Notes: generated from the sequence alone by a model not told the origin. Positions 1-5,710 are shown, counted from the first letter of the stretch. The stretch: DNA of 6,908 bases from Planctomycetota bacterium (GCA_022566435.1 JADFIX010000203.1:1-6908); one strand, 5' to 3'. A program made the numbers and translations.

Positions 1-807
1 ACCGCGCCGGACTCGGCTCAAAACAATCGTGTTCTAATAACGTCCATACCAGGAGAACTGCCGACATGGAAGCCAGGTGCGGTAAGTTCTAATAATATAC
101 TCGTACTGGGCCAGACTATAACTGTATATGGACTTACTTTGGACGGAACGGGATTGACGGGTGGCGCGAAGAACGGTTTTAAGTGTCAGAATGTGAACCT
201 GATGGTCGGTTGCCGCATGAACAACCTTGGTGGAACAGCCGTCACGTCTCCTGGCGCTGGTGAGGTATTCATGTGCCTATATTGTCTAGCGGTTAAGTGT
301 GGTGCTGGCTTCGGTAATGGTGCGGGGACCATGAACAACACATATATGGGCTGTGGTGCGGTCAAATGTACTGGAGTCGGCTTCAATGGAACAGCAGGAC
401 GATCTCACTTCGTACAGGCCTGTTACGCGTTGGACAACTCTCCAGACCTCGGTGCAAACATCTCCAGGGCCCGGTTCGTGCGGATCAGCGATACTTCGTT
501 CCCCGCAGGCGACGACATCATTCGGGGCGTAGACCCGCTGACACTGGGATTCGAGGATTACGCGAATGACGATTTCCGTTTGAAGGTCACCAGCAACCTG
601 ATCGGCAAGGGGTACCCGGTCTTCCAGCACAATATAGACGACGTGGGACAGAATCCGTACCCGGAAAACTTTTCGCTAACTGTAGACGCTTTCGGAAGGG
701 TTGTGGGTCTCAACATTGCCGAGGAAATGACTATCGGACCGTTCCAGCCGGCGCGGGGCGAGGTGCTACCGTCGACACCCTCTCTGGCCTTCGTGAGTAT
801 ACCGTAG
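1..807 (+). CDS. Right-handed parallel beta-helix repeat protein, 5'-truncated by window edge
   Basis: The frame is open from base 1 to the TAG at 805-807 (268 visible codons), so the start lies outside the window. Residues about 40-175 show short hydrophobic strands separated by Gly/Asn turns with a period of about 23 residues. Two successive rungs are visibly repeated (AVKCGAGFGNGAG near 98 and AVKCTGVGFNGTAG near 121). Cysteines 71, 95, 118 and 141 recur at 24, 23 and 23 residues, as do 100 and 123, consistent with stacking along a helix face. Residues 187-220 (DYANDDFRLK, SNLIGKG, then NIDDVGQ) resemble the closing segment seen after beta-helix domains in many surface or phage-like proteins. 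Such folds bind or cleave polysaccharide, but no catalytic residues can be assigned here. The last 25-30 residues overlap the opposing minus-strand frame and may not be native. The first 400 bases look AT-richer, with codons such as AAT, ATA and TCT, which hints at foreign origin. Exact family unknown. Confidence 0.7.
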   Translation, partial: TAPDSAQNNRVLITSIPGELPTWKPGAVSSNNILVLGQTITVYGLTLDGTGLTGGAKNGFKCQNVNLMVGCRMNNLGGTAVTSPGAGEVFMCLYCLAVKCGAGFGNGAGTMNNTYMGCGAVKCTGVGFNGTAGRSHFVQACYALDNSPDLGANISRARFVRISDTSFPAGDDIIRGVDPLTLGFEDYANDDFRLKVTSNLIGKGYPVFQHNIDDVGQNPYPENFSLTVDAFGRVVGLNIAEEMTIGPFQPARGEVLPSTPSLAFVSIP

Positions 808-1472
808 ATGGCGACGACGAGCGTAACGGTGGCGGCCAGCGGGATCGGCGCGGGAGAGACGGTAGAGGCGTTCACGAAGCTTCCCGGGTCGGAGCCGTCC
901 TGGCCGCCGACCATGATGACACTGCCATCTGCGAGAAGCGAACTGTTCATGCATCCGGATTCCGATGGCGACCCGGAAGGCAAGGACTTCGTACCGGTCA
1001 CCGGGTCGAAAAGGATCGGATCGGTTGTGTCGTGGCAGTAGTAGACGCTACCGTCGGGGAGCAGGACTGCGATATCGGTGGCGTCCAAGAACTCGGGCGC
1101 TGTACTGCCGATGACATCCCACTGGCCCGGGTGTGACTCCGGGTCTAAGTCGAAGTCGCGCTGTTGGGCACCTGCGCCAAGTGTGATGGACGCTTCGAGG
1201 TAGTCGAAGCCCAACGCCGCACACCCGAGTTGGTAGGTGCCCGCGGGAACGCCCTCGATCGAATAGGCGCCGGCCGCATCGCTGCGCGTTTCCGCAAAGA
1301 AAGTCATCGACGGTGTAAACAGCGTCACCCTTGCGTCCGGCACCGGATCGTTCGGGGGAGCGGCGAGCCGCACTTGGCCACTCAGCGTCGAACCGACGGC
1401 AGTCTGCGACGAGATCCAGCACGCTAGCAGTACACCGACGCCTCGGAATGCATTGAGATACTTCAGCCGCAT
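558..1472 (-). CDS. Secreted carboxypeptidase-regulatory-like plus kelch/galactose-oxidase-like protein, probably 3'-truncated
   Basis: The start at 1472 is chosen because it opens a signal peptide (MRLKYLNAF, then GVGVLLACWI) and is preceded 7 nt upstream by GGGGA (bases 1480-1484 on this strand); the frame is open further upstream but without such features. The signal ends near AVG-S (residue 27/28); VLLAC at 14-18 is a possible but weak lipobox. Residues 29-109 form a carboxypeptidase-regulatory-like beta-sandwich (SGQVRLA, DARVTLF, GAYSIEGVPAGTYQL, RDFDL). Residues 115-203 look like the first blades of a kelch propeller (AVLLPDGSVYYC, LFDPVTG, SLLADGSVIMVGGQDGS). A full propeller needs several hundred residues; after about residue 203 (base 865) kelch spacing is lost, and the rest is antisense to the beta-helix gene. 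The true product is therefore probably a truncated remnant, or the locus was joined to foreign DNA here. The protein would be exported; substrate unknown. Confidence 0.6.
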   Translation of the reverse strand: MRLKYLNAFRGVGVLLACWISSQTAVGSTLSGQVRLAAPPNDPVPDARVTLFTPSMTFFAETRSDAAGAYSIEGVPAGTYQLGCAALGFDYLEASITLGAGAQQRDFDLDPESHPGQWDVIGSTAPEFLDATDIAVLLPDGSVYYCHDTTDPILFDPVTGTKSLPSGSPSESGCMNSSLLADGSVIMVGGQDGSDPGSFVNASTVSPAPIPLAATVTLVVAIYGILTKAREGVDGSTSPRAGWNGPIVISSAMLRPTTLPKASTVSEKFSGYGFCPTSSILCWKTGYPLPIRLLVTFKRKSSFA

Positions 1473-1682
1473 CCGCTTTTCCCCGTAGAAGGTTATCGGA
1501 AGCCAGTTCGAACCGTTGCGCCATAGTAGCAAAAAACAGGGCAGATTGCACCGCGGATTTGCCATTACGGCGGCCACTATCCTCAGTGACGGCGATTCCA
1601 GGCCGTCGAGGGTCACCGTGGAACCCGTTTGCAGCGAAAGCCGTCAGTGCGAAAGACGTGGGTTCCCTGTAACCTAAGTGCC

Positions 1683-1701
1683 GATTCGCATCACGTGAAT
1701 C
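1683..1701. promoter_or_regulatory. Small palindrome upstream of PepSY gene (possible operator)
   Basis: GATTC at 1683-1687 and GAATC at 1697-1701 form an inverted repeat, with a perfect 8-bp palindrome TCACGTGA at 1691-1698 between and partly inside the arms. It ends just before the GGAG ribosome binding site (1707-1710) and 17 nt before the PepSY start, in the 246-bp region between divergent genes. The position would suit a repressor site, but short palindromes arise by chance and no promoter hexamers were recognised nearby. Confidence 0.2.
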
Positions 1702-1718
1702 TTGACGGAGATTAACGA

Positions 1719-2477
1719 ATGATACGTTGGAAGAAGAGCTGGTATCTCGTCCATCGATGGATAGGGCTCCTGGTGAGCGTTCAACTTCTGGCGTGGAGCA
1801 TCGGCGGCTTCACGTTTAGTATCCTGCACATCAAGAACGTGCGCGGTGAGTTTGACATAAAACGCAATGCTGAGTCACAGCTCGACCTCAGCGGCGTTCG
1901 GCTTTCCCCGCAGGAGGCCATCGCTCGTGCATCGAGTGAGATCGGTGTCGCCACTTCCGTTCAAATGGCCGTGCTTCGCGAACGTCGCGGGCACATCGTG
2001 TACGAGTTCTTCGGTGCAGAGAGCAAGCCGCTTGCATCGGTCGATGCCACGAGCGGCGACGTGACGCAGCGCATTAGCGAAAGCGAAGCGAAATCGGCGG
2101 CACAGGACGACTTCGCACAAGAGGTCGCCGTGGCGTCGGTCGCGCTTTTGGAAGGCGAGCCGCCGCTCGAGTTTCGCGGCGGCCGGATGCCCGTCTATCG
2201 GGTCGACCTGGATCACCCGAAGCAACCGCACATCTACGTATGCCCGGTGACGGGGGAGATTCTCAAGCGTCGAAACAAGCTATGGCGGATCTTCGATTTC
2301 TTTTGGATGCTGCATATCATGGACTACGGTCAGCGCGTGAACTTCAATCATTGGCTCCTGACCGGGATGAGTGTGCTGGCGATTACGACCTCAGCCAGCG
2401 GCCTCGTTCTTTGGTGGTGGCGGATTCCACGATGGTCTGGGCGAAGTCATCGACGAAAGGAAGTGGCCGGTAGATGA
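1719..2477 (+). CDS. PepSY domain membrane protein
   Basis: A 252-residue protein with the build of a short PepSY-associated membrane protein. The N-terminal HRWIGL motif at 12-17 leads into a first membrane helix (about 17-37). A periplasmic PepSY-like region follows (about 60-117: LSPQEAIARA, then a strand ending in VDATSGDV). A second, shorter one lies at 158-187 (YRVDLDHP, HIYVCPVTGEIL). The LHIMDYG segment at 198-204 and a second membrane helix at about 212-235 ending in WWWRIPRW come next, with a basic cytoplasmic tail (GRSHRRK). Family members are linked to iron/siderophore reduction or to control of exported proteases; the short two-helix forms have no settled role, and none is claimed here. 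GGAG at 1707-1710, 8 nt before the ATG, supports the start. It is divergent from the kelch gene and 89 bp from the sigma-factor remnant. It appears intact. Confidence 0.9.
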   Translation: MIRWKKSWYLVHRWIGLLVSVQLLAWSIGGFTFSILHIKNVRGEFDIKRNAESQLDLSGVRLSPQEAIARASSEIGVATSVQMAVLRERRGHIVYEFFGAESKPLASVDATSGDVTQRISESEAKSAAQDDFAQEVAVASVALLEGEPPLEFRGGRMPVYRVDLDHPKQPHIYVCPVTGEILKRRNKLWRIFDFFWMLHIMDYGQRVNFNHWLLTGMSVLAITTSASGLVLWWWRIPRWSGRSHRRKEVAGR

Positions 2478-2566
2478 TGCAATCGACCCCTCGCCCCTTG
2501 ACCGATGCAGGCTACCCACCGACGCTAGGTGATCGATGACCAGATGAATTCGGGACGACGCTCGAG

Positions 2567-3184
2567 ATGAACGCGATGCAGCACAAGGATAACAAAGATC
2601 GCCGTGGCGCCGTCACGCGCTTGCGCCAAGCGAACGAGACCGACGAACCGCGATGGGCGGAAGAGCTGCTTCCGCTCATATAGGACGAGCTTCGCGCCCT
2701 AGCTCGGGCGCGGATGGCCCGTGAGGGGGTCGGGCATACAATCCAAGCAACGGTACTCGTACACGACGCGTACTTGCGGTTAGTCGGAGATGCGGACCCG
2801 GGATGGAATGGTCGGCAACATTTCTTCGGGGCGGCCGCCGAGGCAATGCGTCGGATCCTCGTGGAACGGGCCAGGCGACGGGCACGACTGAAGCACGGCG
2901 GCGGACGGCAACGAGTCGAGATGGACGACGATTGTGCCGTGATCGAACCACCAAGCGATGATGTTCTGGCCGTGGATGAGGCCGTCCGAAAGCTGGAAGC
3001 CGGTGATCCTCGTAAGGGTCGGATCGTCAACCTACGTTACTTTGTCGGTTTCACGGCGGAGGAGACTGCCGAAGCGCTTGGACTGTCTCTGGGAACCATC
3101 GAACGCGAATGGCGGTTCATCAAGGTCTGGTTGCAGGACGAACTTGCGCATGGCGGCGAGCGCCCCCAAGGCCCGGTCGCCTAG
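2567..3184 (+). pseudogene. ECF RNA polymerase sigma factor (gvs1/TIGR02999-like) with in-frame TAG at codon 39
   Basis: Read from ATG 2567, the frame would give 205 residues, typical for this ECF sigma-factor group. TAG at 2681-2683 interrupts it at codon 39. Family features continue unbroken across the stop: AEELLPLI, then stop, then DELRALARARMARE. The family normally reads LLPLVYDELR there, so one change from TAT or TAC to TAG explains it. Sigma-2 elements follow at 54-109 (IQATVLVHDAYLRLV, QHFFGAAAEAMRRILVE, then a basic stretch and KHGGGRQRVEMDDD). Sigma-4 with its helix-turn-helix lies at about 150-193 (RIVNLRYFVGFTAEETA, ALGLSLGTIEREWRFIK). Translation could restart at ATG 2714, but that product lacks the beginning of sigma-2 and has only a weak ribosome binding site. 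The family usually partners a serine/threonine kinase encoded just downstream; here only a fragment remains (3256-3489). Decay is the simplest reading; a sequencing error or readthrough is possible. Confidence 0.83.
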
Positions 3185-3216
3185 TTCTACCGCACAAAGT
3201 CGTCTTGACGTCGTAC

Positions 3217-3235
3217 CGCAGGCATCTTGCCTGCG
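3217..3235. repeat. CGCAGGC-type hairpin repeat, copy 1
   Basis: CGCAGGCATCTTGCCTGCG is a perfect inverted repeat with 8-bp arms and a 3-nt centre (TCT). It lies 33 bp after the sigma-factor stop and about 20 bp before the kinase remnant, close to the place where the kinase body is missing. A near-identical hairpin occurs at 4209-4226, which suggests a dispersed palindromic repeat family. There is no T-run, so it is not an obvious terminator. Confidence 0.6.
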
Positions 3236-3255
3236 CCGCCGGTCATCAGCCCGGC

Positions 3256-3489
3256 GATTGGATGACCGCCAGTCAAGAAGTTCGCATCGCGCGCAGTCTT
3301 CTACGTGAAGGCATGTATGCACAGGCCGAGGGATTGCTCTTGTCGGGATTTGCCAACTTGCGTATTCAGATCGGTGATACGCATCCCGATACGAACGTCG
3401 CGCGGGAATTGTTGCGAGAATTGTATACGAATATGGGTAGACCTCTGGACGCGGAGCAATATGTCGAAAGCCCGGGATCGGGCGGCTAG
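3256..3489 (+). pseudogene. C-terminal TPR remnant of a serine/threonine-kinase-type protein
   Basis: This in-frame stretch of 77 codons reads as the tail of the TPR-bearing kinases that usually follow gvs1-type sigma factors: GDW at the start, RIARSLLREG, then YAQAEGLLLSGFANLR, then GDTHPDTNVARELLRELY, ending NMGRPLDAEQYVES. In intact relatives this tail follows a kinase catalytic domain, a membrane helix and many TPRs, some 800 or more residues; none of that is present here. The frame is open further 5' but loses resemblance before about 3250. ATG 3262 has no convincing ribosome binding site. An internal deletion removing most of the kinase gene is inferred. A short independent TPR protein is the alternative but seems less likely given the missing start signals. 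Confidence 0.68.
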
Positions 3490-3818
3490 CGTACCACCAA
3501 CGTTTCTGCGGGTTTGCAAGTGGGCACTCCCTGATCCCGATGGAATCGGGACGGTACCGATGCTCAGGAAGCGTCGCCTTCGCGCGCCCTACTCGGTTGC
3601 GTTCAGTACGGCGAGCGTGAGCGACCCGGCTCTTGGTTGACCCGCATATTTGAGGTTGCCGAAGCACTAGGTCTGAAGTCTACTTGTGATTTGCGAACAG
3701 GAGTGCGTTACAAGGCGAAAACGATGTTTTCTGAAATTGACGAGAGGGCGAAGCACGCCTTTGCATAAACCGTTCCAAAAGCGCGGAACTGTCCGCCTGT
3801 TTTAAGAGGGAGTCAAGA
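3490..3818. other. 329-bp gap: hairpins and a start-less open frame, no convincing gene
   Basis: Bases 3535-3768 are open in the same frame as the kinase remnant and end in TAA. The last third reads as protein-like (TRIFEVAEALGLKS, RYKAKTMFSEIDERAKHAFA), but there is no good start codon or ribosome binding site and I recognise no family, so it may be another fragment. Small inverted repeats are present: GCCCG/CGGGC at 3470-3483, TCCCGAT/ATCGGGA at 3535-3551 and GTTCC/GGAAC at 3772-3789. GAGGGAG at 3806-3812 is the ribosome binding site of the next gene, 6 nt before its ATG. No promoter was recognised. Confidence 0.4.
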
Positions 3819-4181
3819 ATGATCACCGGCGTTCATGCCATGTTCTATTCGTCCGAGCCCGAAAAACTCCGTGATTTTATTCGGGACAAACTCGGTTTTT
3901 CATTTACCGACGTGGGTGAGGGCTGGCTTATTTTCAATCTGCCGGAGGCTGACATGGGCTGCCATCCGGCCGACGCTGAGGACGGCAAGCCGTCGGGCAC
4001 GCACGACGTCTCGTTCTACTGCGATGACATCGCAGAGACCGTGTCGCAGCTTAAGGCACGCGGCGTCGAGTTCACCGAGGAAGTTTCCGATCAGGGCTAT
4101 GGCCTGGTAACGCATTTCAAGATGCCCGGTGATGTCAACGTGCAATTGTATCAGCCGCGCTATGTGAAGAACCCGGGCTAG
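3819..4181 (+). CDS. VOC family (glyoxalase/bleomycin-resistance fold) protein
   Basis: A 120-residue cytoplasmic protein with the beta-alpha-beta-beta-beta layout of the vicinal oxygen chelate fold. The first module starts at GVHAMFYSS (4-12), followed by the helix EKLRDFIRDKLGF and strands to MGCHP (46-50). The second starts at GTHDVSFYCDD (60-70), with helix AETVSQLKARGVEF and the closing strand VNVQLYQPRY (107-115). Likely metal-ligand positions include His6 and His62; the position near the C-terminus that is often Glu in catalytic members appears to be Gln109. A classical glyoxalase I activity is therefore not implied; substrate unknown. The start is set by GAGGGAG 6 nt upstream. The stop codon TAG lies inside the left end of an inserted inverted-repeat element (4179-4294). 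The next gene is another VOC protein of a different subgroup, so the pair did not arise by recent duplication. Confidence 0.9.
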   Translation: MITGVHAMFYSSEPEKLRDFIRDKLGFSFTDVGEGWLIFNLPEADMGCHPADAEDGKPSGTHDVSFYCDDIAETVSQLKARGVEFTEEVSDQGYGLVTHFKMPGDVNVQLYQPRYVKNPG

Positions 4182-4294
4182 AGCACTTCCCGTTTCTGTG
4201 TTCCGAGCCGCAGGCTTCAGCCTGCGCGGTTTCTCGCCGCTCGATGGGCTGCGCATGGTACTTGACCCGGTATACGAAAACGGGAACTGCTCTA
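4179..4294. mobile_element. MITE-like element with terminal inverted repeats and TA (or CTAG) target duplication
   Basis: Left arm GGCTAGAGCACTTCCCGTTT (4176-4195) is the reverse complement, with one mismatch in 20, of the right arm at 4278-4297. Similarity of the arms continues more weakly for about 14 further bases. TA at 4179-4180 and 4293-4294 (or CTAG at 4178-4181 and 4292-4295) could be the target-site duplication. TA would fit IS630/Tc1-mariner or the IS427 group, CTAG the IS5-type YTAR target. The interior is about 112 bp, too short for a transposase, and holds a CGCAGGC hairpin. Removing the element with one copy of the duplication still leaves GGCTAG, so the VOC stop codon is preserved. 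A long regulatory hairpin without mobility is the alternative. Confidence 0.58.
4209..4226. repeat. CGCAGGC-type hairpin repeat, copy 2 (inside the TIR element)
   Basis: CGCAGGCTTCAGCCTGCG is a perfect inverted repeat with 8-bp arms and a 2-nt centre. It shares arms and general form with the copy at 3217-3235, while the bases around the two copies differ, so the hairpin itself is what is shared. It lies in the left half of the 116-bp element, about 30 bp after the VOC stop codon. An outer CGAGC/GCTCG pair (4204-4208 and 4239-4243) could extend the fold. Confidence 0.6.
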
Positions 4295-4324
4295 GCCGTC
4301 CGGAAAGACTCTGTAGCGATACCG

Positions 4325-4338
4325 TGGAATGAATTCCA
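4325..4338. promoter_or_regulatory. Short palindrome upstream of the PhnB-like VOC gene
   Basis: TGGAATGAATTCCA has 6-bp arms (TGGAAT/ATTCCA) around a 2-nt centre. It lies between the mobile element and the ribosome binding site, 37 nt before the ATG at 4376, where an operator could act. No promoter boxes are evident, and chance is a fair explanation. Confidence 0.2.
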
Positions 4339-4364
4339 TCGAAAGACAAGAGACGAATTCAAGT

Positions 4365-4368
4365 GGAG
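4365..4368 (+). promoter_or_regulatory. Ribosome binding site fixing the start of the PhnB-like gene
   Basis: GGAG lies 7 nt before ATG 4376. This settles the start: the frame is open back to ATG 4244, but that upstream part falls inside the inverted-repeat element, has no ribosome binding site, and would add 44 residues that the family lacks. Confidence 0.7.
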
Positions 4369-4375
4369 AAACAAG

Positions 4376-4846
4376 ATGACCCAAGCTATTCCGCCTGGCC
4401 ATGAAGGACTGATTGCCCATCTGGTCGTCGACGATGCCGCGGGCGCGATCGAGTTCTACAAGAAGGCCTTCGGTGCCGAGGAGATAATGCGATGTCCCAC
4501 GCCTGATGGTAAAAAGATCATGCACGCTGAGTTGATGGTCGGTGGACGCCCGTTTTACCTCGCCGACGATTTCCCGGAGTACTGCGGCGGGCAATCGCGT
4601 GCCCCGAAGGCTCTCGGGGCGAGCACGTTCAACGTCCATCAATTTGTGGATGACTGTGATGCAGCGATCAAGCGCGCCGCGGGTGCCGGGGCAACCGTCA
4701 CGATGCCCCCTGCGGATATGTTCTGGGGCGACCGGTACGGCACGGTGGACGATCCCTACGGACACAGGTGGTCGTTCGCCACGCACATCAGCGACCCCAC
4801 ACCGGAAGAAATGGCGGCCGCGGCGGAGGCCATGTTTGCGAGTTGA
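4376..4846 (+). CDS. VOC family protein, PhnB-like subgroup
   Basis: A 156-residue protein of the usual length for PhnB-like VOC proteins (often listed as glyoxalase/bleomycin-resistance proteins). Subgroup hallmarks appear in order: HLVVDDAAGAIEFYKKAFGA (15-34), a strand with MRCPTPDGK (38-46), KIMHAELMVGG (47-57), FYLADDFPE (60-68), STFNVHQFVDDCDAAIKRA (83-101), AAGAGATVTMPP (101-112), MFWGDRYGTVDDPYGHRW (115-132), ATHISD (135-140), and a C-terminal EEMAAAAEAM tail. His50 and His130 sit where metal or active-site residues often lie; substrate and activity are unknown in this group despite the PhnB label. The gene is intact, with a strong ribosome binding site. It is separated from the first VOC gene by the mobile element, so it probably has its own promoter or depends on read-through. 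A weak terminator-like hairpin follows. Confidence 0.92.
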   Translation: MTQAIPPGHEGLIAHLVVDDAAGAIEFYKKAFGAEEIMRCPTPDGKKIMHAELMVGGRPFYLADDFPEYCGGQSRAPKALGASTFNVHQFVDDCDAAIKRAAGAGATVTMPPADMFWGDRYGTVDDPYGHRWSFATHISDPTPEEMAAAAEAMFAS

Positions 4847-4908
4847 GGGACCGACGCCGCCGGAGGGCGTAAATCGTGGGGTTCCAGCCATTCGCGGCGT
4901 GTTGTCGT

Positions 4909-4929
4909 GTGAATTGCGTTTCACTTTTT
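4909..4929 (+). terminator. Weak intrinsic-terminator-like hairpin after the PhnB-like gene
   Basis: GTGAA (4909-4913) pairs with TTCAC (4920-4924) around a 6-nt loop, followed directly by TTTTT (4925-4929). It lies 63 nt after the stop codon at 4846. The stem is only 5 bp and AT-rich, so any termination would be inefficient. It would partly separate this gene from the DUF1579 gene. Confidence 0.35.
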
Positions 4930-5017
4930 GAGAAAAGCTGAACGAGACTTGCGAACGGGTCTCTAGTTGAGGATCTGCGACCTTCGGGCCGTTGGGAAAT
5001 TCGAAAGGAATAGAGTG

Positions 5018-5644
5018 ATGAGTCGGATTACAAAGTTAGCTTCGAGTTGGACGTTGTTGTTGATTCTGGCGGCGCCTGTTCTTGCACAAGACAAGAAGCC
5101 GGAAGGGCAGCCGGGCGATGACGAGATGGCGGCCATGATGGACGTGTTCATGAAGTATGCCACGCCGGGTAAGCATCATGACCATCTCAAGACGCTGGCC
5201 GGAAAGTGGAAGACGTCGATGAGATTCCGTATGTCGCCTGATGCACCATGGAACGAGTCGACCGGCGAATGCGAGAGTGAATGGATACTCGGTGGGCGGT
5301 TCCTGCAATCGAAAGTCAAGAGCCCGCCGTCGGAGGCCATTCCTTATCCGTTCGAGGGTTTCGGACTACTCGGATACGACAATCTTGCAAAAGGGTACAT
5401 CAGCGTCTGGACGGATACCTTTCTCACCGGCGTCATGGTCTTTACCGGCTCATGCGATGCCTCGGGGAAGGTGATCACCCTTGCAGGTGAATTCGCGGAC
5501 CCGAGGAAGGGCGGGGCGATGTCCAAAGAACGCTGGGTGTATAGGATCATCAACGAGAACAAATTCATCTTCGAAATGTGGTCGCCAGGCGAAGACGGGA
5601 AGGAATTTCGCCACGGAGAGATCACCTATACGCGCGTCAAATAA
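5018..5644 (+). CDS. Secreted DUF1579 family protein
   Basis: A 208-residue protein. The start at 5018 gives a clean signal peptide: basic MSRITK, hydrophobic WTLLLILAAPVLA, with likely cleavage after VLA at residue 23; AAAGGA at 5004-5009 is 8 nt upstream. The overlapping GTG at 5015 would add one residue. The short linker (QDKKPEGQPGDDE) leads into a DUF1579 domain from about residue 52: HHDHLKTLAGKWKTSMRFR, GECESEWILGGRFLQSKV (83-100), PFEGFGLLGYDN (111-122), YISVWTDTFLTGVMVFTGS (127-145), then WVYRIINENKFIFEMW (173-188) and GEITYTRV (200-207). The domain is a lipocalin-like or SRPBCC-like beta barrel of unknown function, often found near small stress-type proteins. The gene looks complete; TAA is followed at once by GGAG. 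Ligand unknown. Confidence 0.9.
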   Translation: MSRITKLASSWTLLLILAAPVLAQDKKPEGQPGDDEMAAMMDVFMKYATPGKHHDHLKTLAGKWKTSMRFRMSPDAPWNESTGECESEWILGGRFLQSKVKSPPSEAIPYPFEGFGLLGYDNLAKGYISVWTDTFLTGVMVFTGSCDASGKVITLAGEFADPRKGGAMSKERWVYRIINENKFIFEMWSPGEDGKEFRHGEITYTRVK

Positions 5645-5690
5645 GGAGTACCGTCACGTTGGGTACGGTGGGTCTGCTTGTCTGGACGAC

Positions 5691-5710
5691 GGCTCTCGAA
5701 CCCGAGAGCC
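5691..5710. other. Strong 8-bp hairpin after the DUF1579 gene
   Basis: GGCTCTCG (5691-5698) and CGAGAGCC (5703-5710) form a perfect 8-bp, GC-rich stem with a 4-nt loop, 46 nt after the DUF1579 stop. There is no T-run, so it may be an RNA-stability or Rho-associated structure rather than an intrinsic terminator. The remaining bases from 5645 to 5804 show no credible gene. Confidence 0.35.

Noticed and set aside
414..423. ACAGGCCTGT palindrome resembling the CGCAGGC repeat
   Set aside because: It lies inside beta-helix coding sequence, is short, has no loop, and shares only the AGGC/GCCT core.
808..1041. Plus-strand open frame starting right after the beta-helix stop
   Set aside because: It is antisense to the kelch blades on the minus strand, which have clear propeller motifs.
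2681..2683. General reassignment of TAG as a sense codon in this organism
   Set aside because: Several other frames in the window end in TAG at positions that fit their family lengths, such as 4179-4181 and 6122-6124.
2512..3030. Long minus-strand open frame of about 170 codons
   Set aside because: It is antisense to the sigma-factor frame, rich in Ser and Arg without domain character, and explained by the codon bias of the sense strand.
3535..3551. TCCCGAT/ATCGGGA hairpin as a terminator of the kinase remnant
   Set aside because: It has no following T-run; it is kept only as a small inverted repeat in the gap.
3032..3667. Minus-strand open frame of about 210 codons over the sigma-factor end and kinase remnant
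   Set aside because: Arg/Pro-rich composition with no recognisable motif; the + strand carries clear family signatures across most of the same region.
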